Assembly: GCF_000423125.1 (NCBI RefSeq)
Contig: NZ_AUHJ01000011.1
Span: 1 to 64,000 of the forward strand
Reading direction: 5' to 3'
Length of the DNA stretch: 64,000 nt
From: Haliea salexigens DSM 19537
Lineage (GTDB): Bacteria; Pseudomonadota; Gammaproteobacteria; Pseudomonadales; Halieaceae
Shown here in pieces: positions 1 through 8,992 of the stretch. The position numbers were made by a program, and so were the translations under genes. The notes beneath the pieces were generated by a model. That model made no database searches. It saw only the letters and a list, made by a program, of their open reading frames with translations, and was not told the DNA's origin. The first letter of the stretch is position 1; every line of letters starts with the position of its first letter.

Positions 1-2
1 TC

Positions 3-917
3 GGCGTCAACATCCCCCGCGCCACGCTGGCGAACTGGATGATCCGGGCGGGTCAGTTGGTACAGCCCCTGATCAACCTGTTGCGGGACCAGCTTCTGGC
101 CCATGATCTGATCCAGATGGACGAGACCACGGTGCAGGTACTCAAGGAATCGGGCAAGGCTGCCCAGTCCAAATCGTATCTGTGGTTGCAGCGCGGCGGG
201 CCACCGGGTCAGCCGGTGGTGTTGTACGGCTACGATCCGGGCCGCGGCCAGGCCGTGCCACTGCGCCTGCTGGCGGGCTTCAAGGGTTATCTGCAGACGG
301 ACGGCTACAATGGGTATAACGCCGTGGTGGCCGCGCAGCAGCTCACCCACGTTGGCTGCATGGCTCACGCTCGGCGCCGGTTCAGTGAGGCAGTGAAAGC
401 CCAGGGCAAGCGCGGGAAAACCGGCAAGGCCCACCAGGGCCTGGCCTATATCCAGAAGCTGTACCGGGTGGAAACGGAGGCTCGGCAGCTGCCGCCGGAA
501 CAGCGTCGTGAGCTGCGGCAGGAGAGGGCTGCGCCTGTACTGCAACAGCTGCGGCAATGGCTGGACCAGAGCCTGCCACAGGTCCCGCCAGGGAGTGCCA
601 CGGGAAAGGCCTTGCAGTATCTGCACAACGAGTGGGACAAGCTGGTAGTCTACCTGGAAGACGGTCGGCTGGAGATCGACAACAACCTGGCCGAGAACGC
701 GATCCGGCCGTTCGTTACAGGTCGCAAAAACTGGATGTTCAGTGACTCGGTGGCGGGCGTGAACGCCAGCGCCAACCTGTATTCACTGATCGAGACGGCG
801 AAAGCCAATGGCCTCGAGCCTTACGCCTACCTGCGCCAGGTCTACGAACAACTGCCCCGGGCCGACACCGTGGAGGCCATTGAGGCGCTGCTACCGTGGC
901 ATCGGAGAACAGCATGA
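3..917 (+). CDS. tnpC: IS66 family transposase TnpC, C-terminal part (5' truncated by window edge)
   Basis: This is the catalytic DDE part of an IS66-type transposase, which cuts and joins the ends of its own element. The frame is open from base 3, so the protein starts upstream; the first in-window ATG at 39 is internal. Visible signatures are the QMDETTVQVL stretch (first Asp), QTDGYNGYN (second Asp) and EIDNNLAENAIRPF (final acidic residue region, a hallmark of IS66). The C-terminal GLEPYAYL segment is also typical. The stop overlaps the start of the next ORF as ATGA at 914-917, which suggests translational coupling. No frameshift is visible in this part. Confidence 0.93.
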   Translation, partial: GVNIPRATLANWMIRAGQLVQPLINLLRDQLLAHDLIQMDETTVQVLKESGKAAQSKSYLWLQRGGPPGQPVVLYGYDPGRGQAVPLRLLAGFKGYLQTDGYNGYNAVVAAQQLTHVGCMAHARRRFSEAVKAQGKRGKTGKAHQGLAYIQKLYRVETEARQLPPEQRRELRQERAAPVLQQLRQWLDQSLPQVPPGSATGKALQYLHNEWDKLVVYLEDGRLEIDNNLAENAIRPFVTGRKNWMFSDSVAGVNASANLYSLIETAKANGLEPYAYLRQVYEQLPRADTVEAIEALLPWHRRTA

Positions 918-1228
918 GCATCGAGATTGATCACTTGAGTGCCGATGAGTTGGTGGCACTCAACCACCGAATTGTTGAACGCTTGAAGATGCTGGAATCA
1001 CTGCAGGCACACCAGTCCATGATGCAGTTCCACCCCGGCGCCCGGGTCAGCTTCGAGTCCCCACAAGGTGGCCGCCTGACCGGCACCCTCATGAAGTTCA
1101 ACCGCAAGACGGTGACCGTGGTGACGGATAACGGACAACGCTGGAACATCTCCCCGCACTTGCTCTCGCCGATCAAAGACGTAGCGAGAGGCAACGTGGT
1201 GGAAATCTCGCCACACAAAATAAGGTAG
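914..1228 (+). CDS. Small IS66-associated passenger protein with a KOW/SH3-like C-terminal half
   Basis: This ORF encodes 104 residues from the ATG at 914, chosen because it overlaps the transposase stop as ATGA. The in-frame start at 896 would lie inside tnpC. The N-terminal half, up to about residue 40, is helical and rich in Glu and Leu. The C-terminal half (FHPGARVSFESP, GTLMKFNRKTVTVV, NISPHLLSPI) resembles a small beta-barrel of KOW/Tudor type that might bind nucleic acid or protein. It lies inside the element, before the right terminal repeat, so it travels with the transposase. I know of no assigned function; the domain reading is inference. Confidence 0.65.
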   Translation: MSIEIDHLSADELVALNHRIVERLKMLESLQAHQSMMQFHPGARVSFESPQGGRLTGTLMKFNRKTVTVVTDNGQRWNISPHLLSPIKDVARGNVVEISPHKIR

Positions 1229-1400
1229 AACTGCGCGAGCTACCCCTGCCACAAGTCCTGGCCACTGCATATCCTGTGGTTCAATTGGCGCTTACGTAGA
1301 TTCTGCAGTACCTGTGGATTTTCAAAGACTGATATCGTCAGACCCGTAGACGAAGAAATGCATGAGCAAATTGGCAGGTGCAGCAACCAGCAGGCGTGAT

Positions 1401-4400
1401 TTATCCGTCTGATTTGAAAAAGCGCCGTTCAAAGTCAGCGATCGACTCCGGCCGGTGAAGGTGAAAGCCTTGCAGTCGGTCACAGCCGAGCGACACCAGC
1501 AAATCCTGCTGCGTCTGACTCTCGACGCCCTCGGCGATAGTTTGCAAGTTCAGGCTTTGTGCCAAAGCGATAATCGCACTACACAGGGCCTGTTGATCAC
1601 GCTTTGTCTCGATATCCCGTATGAATGCCTGGTCGATTTTAAGTTTGTCGATGGGAAAGCGCTGCAAATACGTCAATGACGAGTAACCGGTGCCGAAGTC
1701 ATCGAGGGATAGCATGTGGCCCAAATCCTTGATGCGCCGCAGTGCCAGGGTCACTTTCTCCAGATCGCTGGCTAGAACCGATTCGGTGATTTCAATTTCC
1801 AGCAGCGAAGGTTCGAGGGGATAGCGGTCCCTGAGTCTTTCCAGAACGGCGAAAATGCGGCCCGTTACGAAGGTATCCGCCGACACGTTGACGGCGATGC
1901 TGAACACATTTGTGTACTTCGCCTGCCAGTGATGCAAGCGACGCCAGACCTGCTCAATCACCCATTCATCCAGCTCCAGGATGAGGTCGGACTCTTCCGC
2001 AAGGGGCACAAAAATGCCGGGTGAAATGGCGCCACGCTCAGGGTGCATCCATCGACAGAGTGCCTCCGTGCCAACGAGCACCCCGCCGCAATCAAATTTG
2101 CCCTGCAAATACACTTCCAGCGAGTTCTCGCGAATGGCCTGGCGCAGGTCGCTCTCCAAACTGAGTAGATCGATAGCACGCCTGGTCATGCTGCGATCGT
2201 AAAATGCAAAGTTCTCCGCTTGCCCGACATCGTTATCCTGAGCAGCCGTACTGGCGGACTCTATCAGTTTGATGGCAGTGTTCCCGTCCTGTGGAAAGGT
2301 GGCGATACCTGCAAACACCGAAACGTGCAGTTGGCGACCATCATGATAAACAGGGGTGGAGATCGCTTTGCATAACCTGTTTGCCCAGATCGCGGCTTCG
2401 CTTTTCGGGTCGTCCAACAGAACATAAGCTGCTAGCTCGGTCTCGCTTATACGCGCCAGATCACAGGTTGTGGTCGCTTGCCCGGCGCCAAACATTTGCT
2501 GTGTCAGACGTGGCACTACAGTGCTCAACAGTTCATCCACCGAACCCAGGCCGAGGATATTTCGTAACCTGGCGAAGGTCTTGAGTCGGAGTGTAATGAC
2601 AACCAGTGAACGTTGATCGTCGCTGGCTTCGCTCAAGGCTGCTGCGGTTCGCTGTGTAAACAGGTCCAGATTGGGCAAGCCGGTGCGGCGATCATAAAAT
2701 GCCAGCTGTCGGATGCGGGCCTCGCGTTCGATAACCCGCAAACGCCAGCGGAAAAAGCCGTATAACACCGCACCGATGAGTATGCAGTAGGCGAAATAGG
2801 CCTGCGGCGTTGCCCAGGGTGCTGCGTTAATCGTTACGCCAATCTCAAGTGGACTGTTGCTCCACGCGCCGTAACCGTTGGCGGCACGTATCTGGAATAC
2901 GTAACGGCCTGCGTCAAGATTGGTATAGGTACTGCGCGTGCGCTTGCTGGGCTGTGTCCAATCTTGATCGAATCCCTGGAGCTTTACCGAATATAGATTG
3001 TTTTCCGGCGCCAGAAAGTCGAGCGCCGCATACTCGAACGTGATTGCATTCTCGTTGTAATCAAGCGCGAGTCCCCCGGCGTCCGCCAGCATCGCGACCG
3101 CGTGAAGCGGTTTATTGGCCACCCCAATTTCCGTGAGCGCAATCCTTGGCCCCTGATCGAGATCACCGAACTCCATAGGGTCAAACGCGTTGTAGCCGCC
3201 CGTTCCGCCAAACAGGAACTGCCCGTCACGACTTTCGTGGAAAGCGCCGAAATTGAACTCTTCGTTTTGCAGGCCAAGGGCGCGAGGGAAATAGCGAATG
3301 CTGTCCGATTGCGGGTTGAAGCGCATCAGTCCCCGATTGGAACTCAGCCAGAGTTGTCTCGCCGAGTCCTCCAAAATGCCGTAGATCACATTATTGGTTA
3401 AACCGTCTGCTGTGCCCAGGTGATCAAAGGACGGGTCCTGATTCCATTCTTCTGTATCGCGTAGCCGAGCCAGCCCCGCGCCGGAGGTGCCTATCCACAG
3501 CGACCTGTCCTGCGAAATATGAAGAGAAAAGATCAGGTCAGAACCAAGGCTTCCCGCGGTCTCCAGCGAATGCCGAAAACTGTGCACGGAACCCGATCCG
3601 GGTTCCAGGCGGATCAGGCCTTCACCATCCGTCCCCAACCACAGAGCACCGGCGGTATCTTCACGGATTGCGCTAATCCGCGTGCCCGGAACATAGCGTG
3701 TCGCGGTTAATGTCCCGGGGTCGATCAAAGACAGGCCGCCGCCAAACGTGCCGGCCCAAATGCGATGCTGGCTATCCTCGTACAAACTCATAATGCCGTC
3801 TGCACTCAGGCTCTCGTCATTTGTGGGGTCATGGCGCATTACGTGCAACTGGTTCTGGCCCGGCAGATACATCTGCAGGCCCTCTCCCATTGTGCCAATC
3901 CATAAGCGATTTTCACTGTCCCTCAAAAGTGCCGATACCGGTGCGTCACCCCGGTCGACGTAACCACTTTCGCGATCAAATTCTGCAACGACGTTGCCAC
4001 GGGTATCCAGTTGCAGCAGCGCCGTTGTAAAAGCACCAACCCAGATTCTGCCTTCTCCGGCATCCTCGAATGACAGTACCGCTGTGTTTTCCAGTATGGG
4101 GGGAGTGATAGCGCCCAGGGTCCAGCTATCGGGATTCCACCGATTTACACCGCCCAGACGGGTGCCTACCCACAACACCCCGTCCTCGCTTTGGTGCAAA
4201 GACATGACATGGTCGTCGGACAGGCTGAATCGATCCCGGTCATTGTGGCGATAGATTCGGAAGCCCTGATCCTCTCCCAGGAACAGGTGCAATCCGTCGT
4301 GTGTCGCAACCCAGATTCTGCCCTCGGTATCTTCCAGCACATCGCGGATTTCATTGTTGCCCAGCCCGGCGGGCCCCACTGAGTTCGCGTTGAAAGCGAG

Positions 4401-5201
4401 GGCTTCTCCGGTCTCGAGGTTGTGCCGTACCAGGCCCTGTTCCAGCGTGCCAATCCAGAGAATGCCCGTTCGATCGAGATACAGGGTGGATACGTCGCTG
4501 TAGCTCCACGGGAATCTTTCAAACGTTCCGGTTTCGACCTTAAACGTGTAAAGGCCGCTAGTGGCCCCCACCAGAAGTGTACCCGCCGATACCTCCAGCA
4601 GTGCGTAAATGACGTCGTCTTCTGCGGGTGATTGCTGCTCATTGCCCAAGGGGTAGCGATGTGTGAATTGTCCCTGCTCATCGAACCGAAGCAGCCCGGC
4701 TCCGCGCGTGCCAACCCACAGCGAGCCAATGTGGTCGATCATCACCTGGCGAGCGAATCGTTTCCTCGGGTCCAGATCCTCTCCAGGCACCACAATGTTC
4801 TTGAAGGTTTCCGTAGCGCGTTGCCACTGAACCAACCCGCCTCCTTCTGTTGCCATCCACAGATCGCCGTGACCATCTTCGGCGATTGACCAGACGAAAT
4901 CATGGGCGATTGTGCTTTGATCCGCGGGGTCGGCGTGGAACTGCAGCAGGGTGCGACCGTCATAGCGATTGAGGCCATTTTCGGTGGCAAACCAGACAAA
5001 TCCCCGGGAGTCCTGAAAAATGTCATTTACGGTGACTTGAGACAGCCCCTCGTCGCGACTGAGAACGTTGAAAACCATCTTCTCAGAGGGTGAAGCAGCA
5101 CCTGCTATTGAGCACCATAGAGCGAGAACAACAGCGAGCCTGGGCAACCTGCTTGAGGTAAAGGTGCTCACGTCCAGGAAATCCTCACTTATAAAGGGCA
5201 T
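1401..5201 (-). CDS. Sensor protein: beta-propeller, Y_Y_Y domain, degenerate GGDEF and EAL (c-di-GMP phosphodiesterase)
   Basis: This 1266-residue protein probably senses an extracytoplasmic signal and degrades cyclic di-GMP. An N-terminal signal sequence (about residues 17-36) is followed by many two-component-regulator propeller repeats of the form D..G.LW.GT (about 40-650), then a Y_Y_Y domain (about 690-790) and one membrane helix (about 795-815). The GGDEF domain is degenerate, with SETEL where the signature should be (near 920). The EAL domain looks catalytic: EALCRW (near 1047), NVS, EIEITES, DDFGTGYSS, KLKID and AEGVES are all present. The architecture matches hybrid propeller sensors whose kinase output is replaced by GGDEF-EAL. 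It is transcribed away from the ADH operon. Confidence 0.9.
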   Translation of the reverse strand: MPFISEDFLDVSTFTSSRLPRLAVVLALWCSIAGAASPSEKMVFNVLSRDEGLSQVTVNDIFQDSRGFVWFATENGLNRYDGRTLLQFHADPADQSTIAHDFVWSIAEDGHGDLWMATEGGGLVQWQRATETFKNIVVPGEDLDPRKRFARQVMIDHIGSLWVGTRGAGLLRFDEQGQFTHRYPLGNEQQSPAEDDVIYALLEVSAGTLLVGATSGLYTFKVETGTFERFPWSYSDVSTLYLDRTGILWIGTLEQGLVRHNLETGEALAFNANSVGPAGLGNNEIRDVLEDTEGRIWVATHDGLHLFLGEDQGFRIYRHNDRDRFSLSDDHVMSLHQSEDGVLWVGTRLGGVNRWNPDSWTLGAITPPILENTAVLSFEDAGEGRIWVGAFTTALLQLDTRGNVVAEFDRESGYVDRGDAPVSALLRDSENRLWIGTMGEGLQMYLPGQNQLHVMRHDPTNDESLSADGIMSLYEDSQHRIWAGTFGGGLSLIDPGTLTATRYVPGTRISAIREDTAGALWLGTDGEGLIRLEPGSGSVHSFRHSLETAGSLGSDLIFSLHISQDRSLWIGTSGAGLARLRDTEEWNQDPSFDHLGTADGLTNNVIYGILEDSARQLWLSSNRGLMRFNPQSDSIRYFPRALGLQNEEFNFGAFHESRDGQFLFGGTGGYNAFDPMEFGDLDQGPRIALTEIGVANKPLHAVAMLADAGGLALDYNENAITFEYAALDFLAPENNLYSVKLQGFDQDWTQPSKRTRSTYTNLDAGRYVFQIRAANGYGAWSNSPLEIGVTINAAPWATPQAYFAYCILIGAVLYGFFRWRLRVIEREARIRQLAFYDRRTGLPNLDLFTQRTAAALSEASDDQRSLVVITLRLKTFARLRNILGLGSVDELLSTVVPRLTQQMFGAGQATTTCDLARISETELAAYVLLDDPKSEAAIWANRLCKAISTPVYHDGRQLHVSVFAGIATFPQDGNTAIKLIESASTAAQDNDVGQAENFAFYDRSMTRRAIDLLSLESDLRQAIRENSLEVYLQGKFDCGGVLVGTEALCRWMHPERGAISPGIFVPLAEESDLILELDEWVIEQVWRRLHHWQAKYTNVFSIAVNVSADTFVTGRIFAVLERLRDRYPLEPSLLEIEITESVLASDLEKVTLALRRIKDLGHMLSLDDFGTGYSSLTYLQRFPIDKLKIDQAFIRDIETKRDQQALCSAIIALAQSLNLQTIAEGVESQTQQDLLVSLGCDRLQGFHLHRPESIADFERRFFKSDG

Positions 5202-5228
5202 TCAACTAGTTTACACCACAGATGGCGT

Positions 5229-5246
5229 GTCACTTCGGTGAGTGAC
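5229..5246. promoter_or_regulatory. Perfect inverted repeat in a divergent intergenic region (operator candidate)
   Basis: GTCACT and AGTGAC form a perfect 6-bp inverted repeat separated by 6 bases. It lies in the 174-bp gap between the GGDEF-EAL gene and the ADH-KOR operon, about 130 bp before the ADH start. It could be an operator for either gene or a small hairpin. I can name no regulator. Confidence 0.3.
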
Positions 5247-5375
5247 GCGTGGAAGGGTGCATCGCTGCGGCTTCTCAGTCCTGCCTGATCTGCATCAATG
5301 GAAAGGACTTACCTGTTTGCTGCTTTGGTGTGTGCTTGCTAGCTTGAATGTACTGGCAATCGGGAGTAGGCAGCG

Positions 5376-6455
5376 ATGGCAAAGATGAAAGCGGCAGTGT
5401 TCGTGGAGCCGGGCAGGATCGAGATTCAGGACAAGCCCATACCGGATATCGGTGACAACGATGCCCTGATGCGGGTTACGACGACCACCATTTGTGGCAC
5501 TGACGTGCACATCCTCAAAGGGGAGTACCCGGTAGAGAGCGGGCTGACGGTCGGGCACGAACCGGTGGGCGTTATCGAGAAGCTCGGGAAGAATGTGCAG
5601 GGCTACCGCGAAGGCCAGCGGGTCATCGCCGGTGCAATTTGCCCGAGTTACACCTCCTACGCCTGCCAGGATGGTTGCCCATCGCAGGATGGCGGCCACC
5701 ACGCCCACGGTTACAAATCCATGGGTGGTTGGCGCTTCGGCAATACCATCGACGGTGCCCAGGCGGAGTATATTCTGGTGCCCGATGCCCAGGCCAATCT
5801 GGCGCCGGTACCGGACGGACTCAGCGACGAAGAAGTGCTGATGTGCCCGGACATCATGTCCACCGGCTTTGCCGGCGCCGAGTCTGCCGGTATCAACATC
5901 GGCGACATCGTGGTGGTGTTTGCGCAGGGCCCCATCGGCCTGTGTGCGACCGCCGGCGCCCGGCTGAAGGGTGCCGGGCTGATTATCGCGGTTGATGGCA
6001 TTGACGAGCGCCTGGCGATGTCCCGGCAGATGGGCGCTGATATCACGCTGGATTTCCGCAAGGTGGACGTGATTGATGAGATCTTCAAGATTACCGGGGG
6101 GCGCGGTGTCGATGCCGCCATTGAAGCACTGGGCACACAGCAGACTTTCGAGTCAGCGCTTCGGGTGCTGAAACCTGGCGGGACCTTGTCCAGCCTCGGC
6201 GTGTATTCATCCGACCTCAGCATCCCGCTGGGAGCTTTCGCAGCGGGCCTGGGCGATCACCGGATCGTGACCAGCCTGTGCCCTGGCGGCAAGGAGAGAA
6301 TGCGGCGCCTGATGAGTGTCATTCAGTCCAGCAGGCTGGACCTGAAGCCCATGGTGACCCATCGCTACGCGCTTGACGATATCGTGGCGGCTTACGACCT
6401 GTTTTCCCATCAGCGCGATGGTGTGCTGAAGATCGCGCTCAGTACCGGCTCGTAA
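5376..6455 (+). CDS. Zinc-dependent alcohol dehydrogenase (medium-chain, NAD(P)-linked)
   Basis: This 359-residue medium-chain dehydrogenase probably oxidises an alcohol to an aldehyde or ketone. The GroES-like domain has the catalytic zinc ligands in TICGTDVHILKG (Cys) and GHEPVG (His, Glu). The nucleotide fold (about residues 165-300) carries GPIGLCATAGA and ends with the AVDG strand. The usual structural-zinc four-Cys loop is replaced by a loop around CPSYTSYACQDGCPSQDG, as in isopropanol-type secondary alcohol dehydrogenases. It has a GGGAG ribosome site and is the first gene of a run with korA three bases downstream, so its product may feed that enzyme. The substrate is not readable from sequence. 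Confidence 0.88.
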   Translation: MAKMKAAVFVEPGRIEIQDKPIPDIGDNDALMRVTTTTICGTDVHILKGEYPVESGLTVGHEPVGVIEKLGKNVQGYREGQRVIAGAICPSYTSYACQDGCPSQDGGHHAHGYKSMGGWRFGNTIDGAQAEYILVPDAQANLAPVPDGLSDEEVLMCPDIMSTGFAGAESAGINIGDIVVVFAQGPIGLCATAGARLKGAGLIIAVDGIDERLAMSRQMGADITLDFRKVDVIDEIFKITGGRGVDAAIEALGTQQTFESALRVLKPGGTLSSLGVYSSDLSIPLGAFAAGLGDHRIVTSLCPGGKERMRRLMSVIQSSRLDLKPMVTHRYALDDIVAAYDLFSHQRDGVLKIALSTGS

Positions 6456-6458
6456 AAG

Positions 6459-8156
6459 ATGGGTGACACGCAATTGTCGATAGCCATTACCGGCGCGGGC
6501 GGTGCCGGGGTCATTTCCTGTGGCGAGTTGTTGCTCAAGGCCTGGGCGCACTGTGGTGGCCGGGGACTTTTGCGCAAGGCTTTCGGCCCCCAGATTCGCG
6601 GTGGGGAGGCTGCTGCGCTACTCAAGTTTACCCGTCATGAGGTGTACACCGCGGCGGCTCATTACGACATCATCGTGGCCCTGGACTGGGCGAACTTCGA
6701 GCGTTTTCAGGATGAGATCGTTGCGGGTCCGAACACGGTGGTGGTCTGTGAGGACAGTGAACGTATTCCTGCCTCCCTGAGAGGCTTGCCTGTGATTCAG
6801 CTCGCATTCGCGCAGCTCGCCAGCCGCAGTCACCCCGAAGGCCGCGTGAATATGGTGGCTGCTGGCTTGTTGGGACGTGCGTTGCAGCTGCCCCAGAGCG
6901 CTCTGCTGGAGCAGGCGCTCACCAGGCTGGCAAAAAAGCCCGAAGCGTATCGTGAGGGCGCCAGGGCCTGCATTGAGGCGGGTTATGCCGAGCCCGCGAA
7001 CATTGATTTGCCCTTGCCTTCCCGCGACGCCAGTGGCGCCTGGTGCATTACGGGCAACCAGGCGGCGGGTTTCGGCGCGCTGTCAGCCGGGGTCCGTTTT
7101 GCCGCCGCCTACCCGATTACGCCGGCTTCCGACGCTCTGGAGTGGTTGGCCGGTGGCCTGGAGGCTGTGGGCGGTCATTTGGTGCAGGCGGAGGATGAGC
7201 TGGCAGCGATCAATATGACCATTGGAGCGGCGTTTGGCGGTGTGCCGGCGTTTACCGCCACCTCTGGCCCCGGCCTGGCCCTTATGAGTGAAAGCATTGG
7301 CCTGGCAGTCGCCAGTGAAACACCGTTAACGCTTCTCAACGTCATGCGGGGCGGCCCGTCTACGGGTATTCCCACCAAGTCGGAGCAGTCTGATCTCGAT
7401 ATCGCATTGTACGGCCTGCACGGCGATGCCCCCCATCTGGTATTGGCCGCGCTCGACATACCTGACTGTGCATTCGCCACCGGCTGGGCGGTGCAGCTCG
7501 CGCAGGCCCTGCAGGTTCCCGCCATCGTCCTGTCGGACCAGTTTCTCGGCCAGTCCACAGCCGTGGTTGCGCCGCCGAGGCTGCCGTTAGCATTCTCGCC
7601 TGGCGAGACAACAGCACCTCCGAGCAACGAATACCTGAGGTACCGGCTTACAGCAAGCGGTGTTTCCACGCTTGCCCACCCGGGGGATGCTGATGCCCGC
7701 TACACCGCAGATGGCCTGGAGCACAACGAACGTGGCACGCCGTCGGCACGCGCATCGGACCATCACGAGCAGCTCGACAAACGCCGCCGCAAGCTGGAAA
7801 CATTCGATTTCGGCGAGGATTGGGGCCGCTGCGGTGGCACGGGCGATACGGCCCTGGTGAGCTTCGGCTCCGCCAGCGCCGCCGCAGACGAAGCCGCCGC
7901 GCGGCTTGCAGAGCGGGGTACGTCGGTGCGTACTGTCGCTTTGCGACTGCTTGCACCGCTGCCCTTGGCGGGGCTCGAGCGCGCTCTTGCGGGTTGTTCA
8001 CGCGTGGTGGTGGTGGAACAGAATCACGGTGCGCAGCTCTATCATTACCTGAAAGGTCGCCTGAATCTGCCGCTGGAAAGCCTGGCGATTCCAGGCCCTG
8101 TGCCACTCAACCCCGAAACGATCGCCGAAGTGGTCGGTGCAAGGCAGGTCACATGA
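6459..8156 (+). CDS. korA: 2-oxoacid:acceptor oxidoreductase, fused gamma-alpha subunit
   Basis: This 565-residue subunit belongs to the CoA-dependent 2-oxoacid:ferredoxin oxidoreductase family, which converts a 2-oxoacid plus CoA to acyl-CoA and CO2. Residues about 1-180 are the gamma domain (GAGGAGVISCGELLLKA, FGPQIRGGEAAALL). From about 190 comes the alpha pyrimidine-binding domain (GNQAAGFGALSAGVRFAAAYPITPAS, ATSGPGLALM). The C-terminal transketolase-like domain starts near 450. The gamma-alpha fusion is usual for KorA-type enzymes. Its stop overlaps the korB start as ATGA at 8153-8156. No ferredoxin gene is nearby, so the electron acceptor must be encoded elsewhere. Confidence 0.92.
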   Translation: MGDTQLSIAITGAGGAGVISCGELLLKAWAHCGGRGLLRKAFGPQIRGGEAAALLKFTRHEVYTAAAHYDIIVALDWANFERFQDEIVAGPNTVVVCEDSERIPASLRGLPVIQLAFAQLASRSHPEGRVNMVAAGLLGRALQLPQSALLEQALTRLAKKPEAYREGARACIEAGYAEPANIDLPLPSRDASGAWCITGNQAAGFGALSAGVRFAAAYPITPASDALEWLAGGLEAVGGHLVQAEDELAAINMTIGAAFGGVPAFTATSGPGLALMSESIGLAVASETPLTLLNVMRGGPSTGIPTKSEQSDLDIALYGLHGDAPHLVLAALDIPDCAFATGWAVQLAQALQVPAIVLSDQFLGQSTAVVAPPRLPLAFSPGETTAPPSNEYLRYRLTASGVSTLAHPGDADARYTADGLEHNERGTPSARASDHHEQLDKRRRKLETFDFGEDWGRCGGTGDTALVSFGSASAAADEAAARLAERGTSVRTVALRLLAPLPLAGLERALAGCSRVVVVEQNHGAQLYHYLKGRLNLPLESLAIPGPVPLNPETIAEVVGARQVT

Positions 8157-8992
8157 ATGAGCCTATCGCGGTAACCCCGAAGAGTTTCAAATCGGCGGTG
8201 AAGCCGATCTGGTGCCCCGGTTGCGGCCATTTTTCTGTACTTAACGCCATCACCAAGGCCATGGCAGCCCTCGCTATCGACAAGGACAACAGTGTCCTGG
8301 TTTCGGGAATCGGCTGCTCCTCGCGCCTGCCGGCCTATGTGGATACCTATGGCTTCCACGGGGTGCACGGGCGCGGTCTTGCGGTTGCACAGGGCTTGAA
8401 GGTGGCGAGGCCGGAACTCACCGTTATCGCCCTGGGCGGTGATGGGGATGGCTTTTCAATCGGTGGCAATCACTTCCTGCACGCCTGCCGGCGCAACGTC
8501 AACCTGGTGTACATAGCCATGGATAATGAGGTCTATGGCATGACCAAGGGGCAGGCTTCGCCGACCACCCCTTGCGACTGGAGTCACAGCAAGCTCACCC
8601 CCCATGGGCCGGGTGTGCGGCCCTTCAAGCCGGCGGCAATTGCCCTGGCGGCGGGGGCGCCGTGGATCGCCCGCGGCTATTCCGGCAACCCCAACCAGAT
8701 GGCGAAGCTGATCGCAGAGGCGATTGCGTTCGAAGGCTTCAGTTTTATTCATGTGCTTTCGCAGTGCATCACTTTCTGTCCGGAGCAGACCGACTGGAAG
8801 GCCATCGTGCACGAGCGCAGCGAACCTCCGGTGGATAGCGCGGAGCAGGCGGCGCGTTTGTTTCTGGCGGACGATGGGTTTGCGACTGGCGTGCTCTACC
8901 GCGAAGCGCGTGCGACCTGGCCACCCCTGTCGCACCTTTCGAAAGATGAGAGCGAGGCGCTGACGGACCTGGCTGCGGCCTTTGGAGCGTAA
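8153..8992 (+). CDS. korB: 2-oxoacid:acceptor oxidoreductase, beta (TPP-binding) subunit
   Basis: This 279-residue beta subunit binds thiamine diphosphate and one 4Fe-4S cluster. I chose the ATG at 8153 because it overlaps the korA stop; the frame stays open far upstream without homology. WCPGCGH near the N-terminus and the Cys residues in GIGCSSRLP and LSQCITFC are the expected cluster ligands. LGGDGDGFSIGGNH is the TPP/Mg motif, followed by DNEVYGMTKGQASPTT. The length is normal for the family. The next gene starts one base inside its stop codon, so the operon continues into the ferritin-like gene. Confidence 0.93.
   Translation: MNEPIAVTPKSFKSAVKPIWCPGCGHFSVLNAITKAMAALAIDKDNSVLVSGIGCSSRLPAYVDTYGFHGVHGRGLAVAQGLKVARPELTVIALGGDGDGFSIGGNHFLHACRRNVNLVYIAMDNEVYGMTKGQASPTTPCDWSHSKLTPHGPGVRPFKPAAIALAAGAPWIARGYSGNPNQMAKLIAEAIAFEGFSFIHVLSQCITFCPEQTDWKAIVHERSEPPVDSAEQAARLFLADDGFATGVLYREARATWPPLSHLSKDESEALTDLAAAFGA

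Larger units (their letters stand above)
1..1295 (+). mobile_element. IS66-family insertion sequence, right-hand part
   Basis: This is the 3' part of an IS66-family element; its left end lies outside the window. It holds the C-terminal part of the TnpC transposase and a downstream passenger ORF. I place the right terminal repeat at about 1273-1295, because the sequence there ends in CGCTTAC, the reverse complement of the GTAAGCG tip typical of IS66 ends. IS66 elements usually make 8-bp target duplications, so the duplicate would be bases 1296-1303. This cannot be tested without the left end. Confidence 0.75.
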
